A DNA stretch of 64,000 nt from assembly GCF_039534165.1 (NCBI RefSeq), contig NZ_BAAAUX010000019.1:310001-374000 (forward strand), written 5' to 3'. Position numbers and translations under genes: made by a program. Below the pieces are notes generated by a model. The model saw only the letters and a list, made by a program, of their open reading frames with translations, did not search any database and had not been told where the DNA came from. Shown piece after piece: positions 25,199 to 33,342 of the stretch; position 1 is the first letter of the stretch, and each line of letters begins with the position of its first letter. Source of the stretch: Saccharopolyspora_D taberi (lineage in GTDB: Bacteria; Actinomycetota; Actinomycetes; Mycobacteriales; Pseudonocardiaceae).

Positions 25199-25506
25199 AA
25201 GGGCGACGCCCGAAAGAGACTTCCAGCATTCTCGTCACTGTCGATCCAGTTGCAGGCTTTGGGCCCCGATTTCGACGCCTTCGCGGGCATGGTCGAAAGA
25301 CGACCACTCGTCGGCCTCGGACGGCTCGGGCGCACCCGAGCGGGCCCGTCAACCCCTAGGTTACCCGACCAGACCACTGCCCATCCAGGAGGTGAATCCC
25401 AGTCAAAGTGCTGCCGGCGACCGGGCGTGTTCCGGCTGGCACCGCTGGGCCGATCCGCAGGTTGGCACAAATCGACAACGTCATGTCTTATCTTGAAGGG
25501 GGCAAG

Positions 25507-26538
25507 ATGTCCGAGGGTTCCACGGCGACCCGCGAAGGTGCATCTGAGGAAGATGTCCGCGAGCCGACCGGTCAGCAGTCCATTCGGCTGGATGACCTGC
25601 CGACCGTCATGGTGTCGATAAAATCTTTGTTGGTTGATGGTTCCCCGCGACAGGCTGGCGCGAGTGACGAGCACATCAGAATGCTCGCAGAGTCGGAAGA
25701 CCGATTACCTCCCATTGTCGTACACGGTCGATCCGGGCAGGTCATCGACGGAATTCACAGAGTTCACGCCGCAATTCTGCGTGGCGAGGACAAGATCGAA
25801 GCAAGAGTGTACGAGGGCACGGACAGCGACGCTTTCCTGCTCGCCGTGCAGCTGAACATCGCGCACGGACTACCGCTGACCCGTGCTGATCGGACCACGG
25901 CAGCGGCCCGGATCATCCAGTTGCACCCGCAGTGGTCGAACCGGCGGATCGCCACCATTGTTGGTCTCTCCGCGGGGACTGTCGGCAAACTGCGCTGGCG
26001 TTCGAATTCGCACAACGCCCATTCAACCAGAAGAGTCGGCAAGGACGGCCGAGTGCGGCCTGCCAGCAGCTCCGCGGCCAGACTGGAGGTCGCCAAGCTG
26101 CTGTCCGAGAAACCCACCGCGTCGATCCGCGCCATTGCGAAGGAGGCCGGTGTGTCACACTCCACTGTGCACAACGTGCGGCAACGCGTGCGTGCGGGCC
26201 AGGATCCGACATCGCAACGGCAGGGAGTCCAAGAATCATCGGGCGCACCCCGGCCACCGGAGATCTGCGCTCCTCGGGAAACGACCGAGAAGACTGGTCT
26301 CACCTGCGATGATGACGTTGCCGCCATCCTGGACAACCTGAAGGCAGACCCTTCGCTCCGGTTCAAGAAGGCGGGTCAATTCCTGCTCCGATGGCTGGCC
26401 CAGCACCAGGTGGAAATGACGGCACCCAAGAAGATCGCCGAAATGGTGCCCGACCACTGCGCGGGCTTGGTGGCGAAACTGGCCCGCGGGTACGCTCAGG
26501 TGTGGAGCGAATTCGCAGCACGACTTGAGGAACGCTGA
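25507..26538 (+). CDS. StrR-type transcriptional regulator (ParB-like fold)
   Basis: A 343-residue regulator of the StrR/NovG/Bbr group, which activates antibiotic gene clusters in actinomycetes. The ParB/Spo0J-like N-terminal domain has LPPIVVHGRSGQVIDGIHRV at about residues 65-84 and LLAVQLNIAHGLPLTRADR at about 114-132. A helix-turn-helix follows in IATIVGLSAGTVGKLR, and a second HTH-like segment in IRAIAKEAGVSHSTVHNVRQR. The start ATG 25507 follows GAAGGGGGCAAG, a good ribosome-binding site; an ATG 24 bases upstream is less well placed. The gene contains a TTA leucine codon at 25705-25707, so its translation may depend on the rare bldA-type tRNA. It is the only cluster-type regulator here and very likely controls the halogenase/NRPS genes that follow. 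Confidence 0.85.
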   Translation: MSEGSTATREGASEEDVREPTGQQSIRLDDLPTVMVSIKSLLVDGSPRQAGASDEHIRMLAESEDRLPPIVVHGRSGQVIDGIHRVHAAILRGEDKIEARVYEGTDSDAFLLAVQLNIAHGLPLTRADRTTAAARIIQLHPQWSNRRIATIVGLSAGTVGKLRWRSNSHNAHSTRRVGKDGRVRPASSSAARLEVAKLLSEKPTASIRAIAKEAGVSHSTVHNVRQRVRAGQDPTSQRQGVQESSGAPRPPEICAPRETTEKTGLTCDDDVAAILDNLKADPSLRFKKAGQFLLRWLAQHQVEMTAPKKIAEMVPDHCAGLVAKLARGYAQVWSEFAARLEER

Positions 26539-26616
26539 ATCCTCCTATTTTCGTGATTGCCGTTCAGTACTGTTCACCTGCACCGATGCGGTCGGTGCGA
26601 GATTTCGGGAGTGGCC

Positions 26617-27780
26617 ATGGGGCAGCCGGTGATTCGGACCATCACATTGGGACTCGCGGGTCCCCACCCGCTGTCCGGGGCCAGACTCGCGGCCTCCATC
26701 ACCCGGCTGCGGGTGATGGAGGCCGCCTTCCGGCAAGCCGGCTACGAGGTGCAGACGGTCCGCATCACCGCCCCGCCGGTGTTCGACGACTTCCCAGGTC
26801 AACCCGACGAGCTGAGCTCCTACGCCCGCCGCCTGCAAACTGACCTCGATCGCCTCGGCATCGACCACTTCTCGTTGGGACCAGCGCGAGCAACACGGCG
26901 GGACATCCTGCTGGAGCAGATCGCGTTGATCGAAAAACTGATACCGGACCTCCCCGCGCTGAGCAGCGCCGTCCAGATTGCCACGGCGCAGCAAGGCATT
27001 CTGTTCGATGCGGTGGAGCCGACGGCCCACGCGATGCTCCGGATCGCGCAGCGGACCGAGGCAGGAATAGGCAACTTCCGGTTCGCGGCTCTTGCCTGCG
27101 TGCCGTCCGGCCACCCGTTTTTTCCGGCCGGCTACCACCAGGGACCGGACGCAGTCACCATCGGCCTGCAGGGAGCCGGAATCGTGACCGCCGCGCTCGC
27201 CAACAGCGATGAGCTCGACCCTGCGTCGATCACTGCGCGAGTGCGCGAAGCGATGATCACCGATGCGACCCCGGTGGTGCGGCTCGGGCAGCGACTGGCT
27301 GAGGAGTCCGGGCTGCGATTCGGTGGGATAGACCTTTCACCGGCACCGTCGGTCGACACCAGCATTGGTGCGGCCATAGAACTCGGCCTCGTCGGCAGGT
27401 TCGGTGCTCCCGGCACGGTCGCGGTGGTGGCAGCGATCACCGAGGCCCTGCGCAGCACGAACCTGCCGACATGTGGCTACAACGGACTGATGTTGCCGGT
27501 TATGGAGGACACCGTACTGGCGCGTGAGTGGACCGAGGGTCGCCTCAGGATGCACCAGCTGCTGGCCTACTCGACGGTCTGCGGAACCGGCTTGGACACC
27601 GTGCCGCTGCCGGGTGATACCTCCGTCAGCGACATCGCCGGCCTGCTGATGGACGTGGCGACCCTCGCCGTCCGGCTGGCCAAGCCGCTGTCGGCACGGC
27701 TGTTCCCGTTGCCCGGCAAGCAATCCGGTGACCACACCACGTTCACTTCGCCGTACCTGATCAACCTGCGGCTGCCGTGA
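26617..27780 (+). CDS. DUF711 family protein
   Basis: A 387-residue protein of the DUF711/UPF0210 family. It reads RTITLGLAGPHPLSG at the start, DVEVQTVRI-like strands around residue 45, and a glycine-rich C-terminal half with CGYNGLMLPVMEDTVLA and a final LFPLPGKQSGDHTTF segment typical of the family. The family is structurally related to glycyl-radical/ribonucleotide reductase folds, but no reaction is established. It starts at ATG 26617 behind the StrR gene on the same strand and converges with the halogenase gene across 33 bases. Its placement suggests it belongs to the biosynthetic cluster; what it would do there is unknown. Confidence 0.75.
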   Translation: MGQPVIRTITLGLAGPHPLSGARLAASITRLRVMEAAFRQAGYEVQTVRITAPPVFDDFPGQPDELSSYARRLQTDLDRLGIDHFSLGPARATRRDILLEQIALIEKLIPDLPALSSAVQIATAQQGILFDAVEPTAHAMLRIAQRTEAGIGNFRFAALACVPSGHPFFPAGYHQGPDAVTIGLQGAGIVTAALANSDELDPASITARVREAMITDATPVVRLGQRLAEESGLRFGGIDLSPAPSVDTSIGAAIELGLVGRFGAPGTVAVVAAITEALRSTNLPTCGYNGLMLPVMEDTVLAREWTEGRLRMHQLLAYSTVCGTGLDTVPLPGDTSVSDIAGLLMDVATLAVRLAKPLSARLFPLPGKQSGDHTTFTSPYLINLRLP

Positions 27781-27813
27781 CCTCGAAGAGACCGGTTCCC
27801 GGGCCGGGTTCGG

Positions 27814-29406
27814 TCAGTCCTTGCGGTGCAGTTGCCGCAGGACGTCGTAGTTCGACGGCAGGTCCGCGACCAGCGCCTGCTGCTGTTGCTTCACCTTGGC
27901 GAACAGCAGGTCCGCGGCCTGGATGGACTCCGGTTTGTAGGTCAGCGCGGGCAGTGGCCGGTCGGGCAGCATCCCCATCCCGGTGAAAATGCAGTAGTAG
28001 CTGCCGTTGGTCCAGAAGTTGTTGAACTCCGCCTCGAAGTTGCCGTAGTAACCCCGCTCGTCGGTCAGCGGCGGGTTCACCGGCACGCCTGCCTTGTACA
28101 TGGCCACCTTCTCAAGGATTCCATCGGCCAGTTCCAGTTCCTTGTTGGCCTGCCAGAACGGCGTGTCCGTGCGCGGCGAGAAATAGAAGTGCGCTTGCAG
28201 GAAGTCGCGCGTCTCGTCAAAGGTGGTCTCGATCTGGTGGTTGAACCGGTCCACCAGCACCGGGTCGAACCGGCGGTCCGGGAAGTGCTTGGCCAGCTGG
28301 TAGATGGCCGCGTAAATGAAGTAGATCCCGGTCGACTCCAGTGGTTCCAGGAAGCAGGAGGCCAGACCGATGCTGACGACGTTGTTCACCCAGGCCCGAC
28401 GGTTGCGACCGACCCGGAAGCTGATCTGGTTCAACGGCGTGGTTTCCGGGTCCAGGTCCCACAGCTTGCAGAAGTCCTCGGTGGCCTGGTCCCGGCTGGC
28501 GAACTTGCTGGAATACACGTAGCCGGATCCGAACCTGCCCAGCAGCGGGATGCGCCAGGTCCAACCGGAGGGCATCGCGATCGCCGAGGTGTAGGGCTCG
28601 ACGCCGTTCGCCTCGTCGTCGTGCGGCACCGAGGCGGCTACTGCGCTGTCGCACAGCAGATGGTCGTTCATGTCGATGAAGGGCTCGCCGAGCGCTTCGT
28701 TGATCAGCAGCCCGCGGAAGCCGGAGCAGTCGATGAACAGGTCGGCGTCGAGGACGCGCCCGCCCTCGGTGGTCAGCGCCGTGACAAAGCCCCGATCGTC
28801 CTTCTGGACCTGCCGCAGGGTGTCCTGTACGTGCAGCACACCCTGCTTCTCAGTGGCGAAACGGCGCAGGAAGTCGGCGACCAGGTGCGCATCGAAATGC
28901 CACGCGTAGTAGGTGGCCGGCTCGCCGTCCAACGAGCGCGGCGCCTTCTTCGCGTCCATGATCGCTGGTTCCCGGAAGCACGCGTAGTCAAAGGGTTCAT
29001 CGGTCTCGCCGAGCAGCCGTTTGTAGGACCAGTAGTGCGACAGCGGGATCTGCTCCTGCGAAGGCAGCAGCCCGAACGGGTGGTAGAAATGGTCCGGTCG
29101 GCCCTGCCACTCCCGGGCGGTGGGACTGCCCTCCCCCGGTGTTCGCCAGTTGATGAATTTGACCGCGGTCTTGAAACTGGCATTGCACTCGCGCATCCAC
29201 TCGTCCTCGGGGATGCCGAGGAAGTCGAACACGACCCGGTGCAGATTCGGCACCGTCGCCTCGCCGACACCGATCGGCGGTACGGAGGCTGCCTCCAACA
29301 GGGTGATCTCCACCGTGTTCTGCAGGGCCTTGGAGAGGTACGCGGCAGTCATCCATCCCGCGGTGCCTCCGCCGAGAATCACGACCTTCTTGATCCTGTG
29401 GTCCAC
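27814..29406 (-). CDS. FAD-dependent tryptophan halogenase (RebH/Thal group)
   Basis: A 530-residue flavin-dependent halogenase that chlorinates or brominates the indole ring of tryptophan using FADH2, oxygen and halide. Seen: GGGTAGWM for FAD binding at residues 12-19, the catalytic lysine Lys79 in NASFKT, the WxWxIP motif in SGWTWRIPL, and the FLEPLESTGI segment lining the halide tunnel. Lys79 has the same number as in PrnA and RebH. From memory it matches the Thal and RebH proteins almost end to end, with NFWTNGSYYCIF near the C-terminus closer to Thal. A 6- or 7-halogenase is therefore likelier than a 5-halogenase, but regioselectivity cannot be read with confidence. It starts at GTG 29406. 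The flavin reductase at 36917 is the likely FADH2 source. Confidence 0.92.
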   Translation of the reverse strand: MDHRIKKVVILGGGTAGWMTAAYLSKALQNTVEITLLEAASVPPIGVGEATVPNLHRVVFDFLGIPEDEWMRECNASFKTAVKFINWRTPGEGSPTAREWQGRPDHFYHPFGLLPSQEQIPLSHYWSYKRLLGETDEPFDYACFREPAIMDAKKAPRSLDGEPATYYAWHFDAHLVADFLRRFATEKQGVLHVQDTLRQVQKDDRGFVTALTTEGGRVLDADLFIDCSGFRGLLINEALGEPFIDMNDHLLCDSAVAASVPHDDEANGVEPYTSAIAMPSGWTWRIPLLGRFGSGYVYSSKFASRDQATEDFCKLWDLDPETTPLNQISFRVGRNRRAWVNNVVSIGLASCFLEPLESTGIYFIYAAIYQLAKHFPDRRFDPVLVDRFNHQIETTFDETRDFLQAHFYFSPRTDTPFWQANKELELADGILEKVAMYKAGVPVNPPLTDERGYYGNFEAEFNNFWTNGSYYCIFTGMGMLPDRPLPALTYKPESIQAADLLFAKVKQQQQALVADLPSNYDVLRQLHRKD

Positions 29407-29443
29407 TTGCTGTCTCCGATCTGCAGATTTCTTGGGGAACCTT

Positions 29444-30649
29444 CTATTTCGCTACGAGTCGTACCGGCAGTTTGCGAAGCCCCCACGTGAAGTTGGAGGC
29501 GTTATACCGCGGTTCTCCGCACAGTTCGATCCTTTCGACCCGTTCGAGGAGCTCACCGAGGAAAGCGGCGAGCTCCAGTCGTGCCAGCCGGGCCCCCAGG
29601 CACAGGTGGCGACCGGCGCCGAAGGTGATGTGCCGATTGGGCGAGCGATCGACCACGAACCTGTCCGCGTCGGTGAACACGGCCTCGTCCCGGTTGGCCG
29701 AGACGTTCCAGACGGTGACGCGGTCGCCGACTCCGACCGGCTGGCCGCCGATGGCGGCCGGCCGAGTCACGGTACGCAGTGCGTGCACGCCTGGCACCGT
29801 CCACCGCAGGATCTCCTCAACGGCGTTCGGAATCGCTGCCGCGCCGCCTGCGCGCAGCGTCCGCCACTGGTCGGGATCTTCCGCCAGCGCGAGCACACCG
29901 CCTGCCGTCGAGTACCGGGTCGTCTCGTTGGCGCCGGCGAGCACGCCGTTGCAGTTGAAGACGATCTCCTCATCGGTGAGCAGCCGGTCCTGGCCGGGCT
30001 CGCCGGTGGCCCGCCGGTCGCGCGCGATCCGGCTGACGAAGTCCTCGCCGGAGCCGCCCCGGCGCTGCCGCAGCAGGTCGTCGAAGTAGAGGAAGATTTC
30101 ACTGTGAGCGCCGCTGCGGGTCTCCTCGTCCTCGCCCTCGAACGCGTCGGTGGTCGTCCGGCCGACCCAGGCCCAGTCCTCGCGGGGCAGGTCCATCACC
30201 GCGCACACCACGTAGTTGGGAATCAGCTTGGCCACATCGAGGAAATCGATCTCGCCGGCATCAACGGCGTCGTCCATCACCTCGCGGACGACGTCCCGCA
30301 CCAGCCCTTCCAGCCGGGACATCTCGCTGGCGCTGAAGGCTTTGGACAGCACCCGCTTGAGGTAGGTGTGATCGGGTGGATCGGACACTATGAGCATTCG
30401 CTGCGACACCGCGGAAACCGCGTCCTCATCGCTGCCGAGCCGCATGCCGAACCGGGAGCTGAACGACTCCGCGTCGGCGTAGACGGCGGTCACGTCGTCA
30501 TAGCGAGTGACGACCCAGAAACCGGAACCCTTGCCGTCCTCGTGCCAGTGTACCGGGTCATTGGCCCGCAACCAGGCCAGCACCTTCCAGAATTCGTTGC
30601 TGGAGAACAGTTCCGGGTCGGTAAGGTCCACGATCGGCGCTTCGATCAC
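29444..30649 (-). CDS. cytochrome P450, likely aminoacyl-PCP hydroxylase
   Basis: A 401-residue bacterial P450. The heme-binding loop is FGAGRHLCLGARLARLE with the cysteine ligand, the I-helix has GVLAGANETTRYS, and the ExxR pair is in EEILRW followed by a conserved Arg. The AGANETTR I-helix and the following GGVLALAEDP are features I associate with the NovI/P450sky/NikQ group, which beta-hydroxylates amino acids bound to a carrier protein. The start is GTG 30649 in a GTGA overlap with the thioesterase stop, preceded by GGAAG; the open frame further upstream is antisense noise. With the A-PCP and thioesterase genes it forms a coupled three-gene set, so the substrate is probably the amino acid loaded by that A domain. 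Confidence 0.85.
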   Translation of the reverse strand: MIEAPIVDLTDPELFSSNEFWKVLAWLRANDPVHWHEDGKGSGFWVVTRYDDVTAVYADAESFSSRFGMRLGSDEDAVSAVSQRMLIVSDPPDHTYLKRVLSKAFSASEMSRLEGLVRDVVREVMDDAVDAGEIDFLDVAKLIPNYVVCAVMDLPREDWAWVGRTTTDAFEGEDEETRSGAHSEIFLYFDDLLRQRRGGSGEDFVSRIARDRRATGEPGQDRLLTDEEIVFNCNGVLAGANETTRYSTAGGVLALAEDPDQWRTLRAGGAAAIPNAVEEILRWTVPGVHALRTVTRPAAIGGQPVGVGDRVTVWNVSANRDEAVFTDADRFVVDRSPNRHITFGAGRHLCLGARLARLELAAFLGELLERVERIELCGEPRYNASNFTWGLRKLPVRLVAK

Positions 30650-31413
30650 TGCTTGCTTCCCTTCGTGTCGATCGACGGCTGACAAGCCATCGAGCGCAGC
30701 AGTTCCAGAGCGGGAGCAGGCGCCTCCAGGCAGAAGTAGTGGCCACCGGGAAACAGCCGTTCCCGAAACCCACCACCCGCGTAGTCCCGCCAGCCGGCCA
30801 CATGCCGGTGCGAGACGGTCAGGTCGTCCTGACCACCCCACGCTTCCAGCGGGCAGTCGACCACCGGCTGGTCAGGTTCGGCGAAGCTGAGCGACAACCG
30901 GGCGTCCTGCCGCAGGACTTCGAGCATCAACTCCCGGCTGTCCTCGTCCAGGTCCTCGGCGTCCAGCCCGCGGGCGTCAAGCAGGTTGGCCAGCTCCTCC
31001 TCGTCGTCGGCCAGGCCGCGGCCCGCGCCGACCCATTCCCCGGGTGGCTTGCACGCTGCCACCACGAGGGAACTCGGCCAGGTTTTCCACTGCCGCCACA
31101 GCGATCTGGCGACCTCGTAGGCCAGCAGTCCACCGAAGCTATGTCCAAAAAGGACGATGCGGTGGCCGGGGGGAACCAGATCGGTCAGCTCGGCCACCAC
31201 CGCCCCGACTGCTTCCTCCATCGTGGACGGTTCTGGATCCGCCCATCGGGTTTCCCGGCCCGGCAGCTGAACCCCGACCACTGAGATGTCGTCGCCCAGC
31301 GCGGTTTGCCACGCTCCGAACTGTCCACATCCCGCGCCCGCCGGCGGCAGGCACACCAGCAGCGGACGCTCGTCGGGCCGTGGATGCCAAGGCACCAGCC
31401 AGGAGCCACCCAT
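30646..31413 (-). CDS. type II thioesterase
   Basis: A 255-residue alpha/beta hydrolase of the GrsT/RifR type that releases or edits acyl groups on carrier proteins. The entry strand is PLLVCLPPAGAG, the nucleophile elbow is FGHSFGG at about residues 94-100, and the catalytic His is in FPGGHYFC near the C-terminus. The start ATG 31413 overlaps the end of the A-PCP gene; a GTG one codon earlier (31416) is an alternative. Its 3' end overlaps the P450 by 4 bases. In the Ecm and Nik systems a stand-alone thioesterase next to an A-PCP and a P450 frees the beta-hydroxylated amino acid; the same job is likely here. Confidence 0.87.
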   Translation of the reverse strand: MGGSWLVPWHPRPDERPLLVCLPPAGAGCGQFGAWQTALGDDISVVGVQLPGRETRWADPEPSTMEEAVGAVVAELTDLVPPGHRIVLFGHSFGGLLAYEVARSLWRQWKTWPSSLVVAACKPPGEWVGAGRGLADDEEELANLLDARGLDAEDLDEDSRELMLEVLRQDARLSLSFAEPDQPVVDCPLEAWGGQDDLTVSHRHVAGWRDYAGGGFRERLFPGGHYFCLEAPAPALELLRSMACQPSIDTKGSKQ

Positions 31414-33161
31414 CACGAGTCTCCCGACTGGGCCAGCGCGAGCAGGTCCAGCTCACGGGCCAGAGCGGCGACGGTCGGCTCGGCCAGCAGATGCTTCACC
31501 GACACCGGCAGTCCGGTGCTCCGACGCAGAACTCCGACCATGCGTGCAGCCAGCAGCGAGTGGCCGCCGACCTCGAAGAAGTTCGCCTCGACGTCATGGA
31601 CGGGATGCGGGAGCACCTCGCTCCAGACCTCGCAGACCTGATGCTCGCGTTCGGTGCCAGGGGCCCGTCCTGTGGTCACCACGCGGGCAGTCCGAGCCAG
31701 CTCTGCCCGGTCGATCTTGCCGGTGGGCAGCGTCGGCAGCACGCCGACCACCTCCACCACCGAAGGCACCATGAAGTCGGGCAACCGGGAGGCGCACTGT
31801 TCGCGGATCTGCTTCGTGCACTCGGCGTCATCCGTACCTGGCACCGTGGTCACGGCCAGGCCCAGACTGTCCCCAGTGGACATCACGTACGCGGCAGCCG
31901 CCCGCACGCCGTCGACACCCAGGGCGGTCCTCTCAAGCTCGCCGACCTCGACCCGGAAGCCGCGCACCTTGACTTGCTCGTCGGCCCTACCGAGGAACTC
32001 GAGTTGCCCGTCGAGTCGTTCCCGGACCAGGTCACCGGTGCGATACATGCGGGCGTCGCCGCCCAGGAACGGATCGGGGAGGAACCGCTGTTCGGTCAGG
32101 CCGGGACGGTTGCGGTAGCCGCGCGCCACCGCGAGGCCGCCCACGTACAGCTCACCCTCGGTGCCGGGCCCGACCGGCTGGCCGTTCTCGTCCAGCACAT
32201 AGGTCAGGTAGCCGGGCAGTGCTCGGCCGATGGTCGCCGGGTCGTCGCCATGGGCGCTGTCGGCCCAGGTGGCAGCGATCGTCGTTTCGGTGGGGCCGTA
32301 CACGTTGAGCACGCGAGGGATGTGCGCAAGCCGAGGGAGCAGGTTCGGCGGGCAGGGCTCGCCGGCCACCACGACCGCGTCCGCGGCGGGGATCCGCTCC
32401 AGAGCCGACACCAGGGTCGGTGTGAGGCACACGGTCGTCGGTTCGTGCTCGGCGACGAGCGCGGACAGGTCGCCGGAGCCATCTGCGGCCGCGAAGTCGA
32501 TGACGGCCATGCCCTGTCCGTGCAGCAGGTACAGCAGCGTGCACCACAGCCAGCCGTCGAACGCGGGTGAGACCGCGTTGATGCCCCTGCCACCTGGCTT
32601 GAGTTCGAGGCTCGCGAGTGCGTCGAGGAAGACCCCGAGGTTGCGGTAAGTCACTTCCACACCCTTGGGCCAGCCCGTGGTGCCCGAGGTGTAGACCAGG
32701 TAGGCGCAGTCGTCGGGATTGGGCGTCACCGGATCGGCCGGCTGCGCACCAGTGACTTCCGAGCTGATCGTGCGGACTCGTCGCGGTGCCGCGCCTTCTG
32801 GGAGCTGATCAGCCAGCAGCAGCTGTACGCCGGCGTCGCGCAGCATGAAGTTGATCCGGTCCACCGGGTGCCGCTCGTCGACAAGCACCGCAGTGGCGCC
32901 GAGCGACCAGACAGCGAGCAGGGCAGGCAGTCCGAGCCGGGATCTGCCCAGGAACAGCCCGACAGAGGTCTGCGGGCCGACCCCCTCGGCCGCCAACTTG
33001 CCGGTGAGCATCCGCGTCCGATCCTCCAGTTCGGCGAAACTGAGGATTCCGTCGAACGCGCAGACAGCAGTTTGCGCGCCACTGTGTTCTGCCCACTTCG
33101 ACACCGCAGCGGCCAATCGGTCGGTTCCGGAAACAACCGAAGAATGTTCCGCAAATTGCAT
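31413..33161 (-). CDS. stand-alone NRPS didomain: adenylation-PCP
   Basis: A 582-residue A-PCP protein. Adenylation core motifs: YTSGTTGWPKG (A3, about 157-167), NVYGPTETT (A5, about 286-294), YRTGD (A7), GRADEQVKVRGFRVE (A8) and PTGKIDR with Lys482 (A10). The carrier domain has EVGGHSLLAAR with the phosphopantetheine Ser535. Aligned by eye to GrsA, the specificity positions read D-G-W-C-V-A-V-I-A-K. Asp235 plus a Trp at position 239 is typical of pockets for aromatic amino acids, so tryptophan or halotryptophan is reasonable given the neighbouring halogenase. There is no condensation domain, so it loads one amino acid for modification in trans. The start ATG 33161 is preceded by AAGGAG. Confidence 0.88.
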   Translation of the reverse strand: MQFAEHSSVVSGTDRLAAAVSKWAEHSGAQTAVCAFDGILSFAELEDRTRMLTGKLAAEGVGPQTSVGLFLGRSRLGLPALLAVWSLGATAVLVDERHPVDRINFMLRDAGVQLLLADQLPEGAAPRRVRTISSEVTGAQPADPVTPNPDDCAYLVYTSGTTGWPKGVEVTYRNLGVFLDALASLELKPGGRGINAVSPAFDGWLWCTLLYLLHGQGMAVIDFAAADGSGDLSALVAEHEPTTVCLTPTLVSALERIPAADAVVVAGEPCPPNLLPRLAHIPRVLNVYGPTETTIAATWADSAHGDDPATIGRALPGYLTYVLDENGQPVGPGTEGELYVGGLAVARGYRNRPGLTEQRFLPDPFLGGDARMYRTGDLVRERLDGQLEFLGRADEQVKVRGFRVEVGELERTALGVDGVRAAAAYVMSTGDSLGLAVTTVPGTDDAECTKQIREQCASRLPDFMVPSVVEVVGVLPTLPTGKIDRAELARTARVVTTGRAPGTEREHQVCEVWSEVLPHPVHDVEANFFEVGGHSLLAARMVGVLRRSTGLPVSVKHLLAEPTVAALARELDLLALAQSGDS

Positions 33162-33342
33162 CGTTTGCTCTCCTTGCGCACGCGAGCGCCAGCGCACTGA
33201 TAAGCTCGCAAAACCGGAAGAAATGCCGCGAGCGGCCAATTAAATATATCGAACATGCGAGTTGGCGAAAACCACCAGCATGAACCTGTCATCCGTTTCG
33301 AACCAGGTCGCGCACAATCGATGCCGAGACAGTTTCAGGTGC

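Noticed and set aside
27781..27820. Bidirectional terminator between DUF711 and halogenase genes
   Set aside because: The repeat around CCCGGGCCGGG is imperfect with several mismatches and no T-run, so I do not list it as a feature.
27826..29490. 554-residue plus-strand frame opposite the tryptophan halogenase
   Set aside because: Antisense shadow; the halogenase reading has all catalytic motifs.
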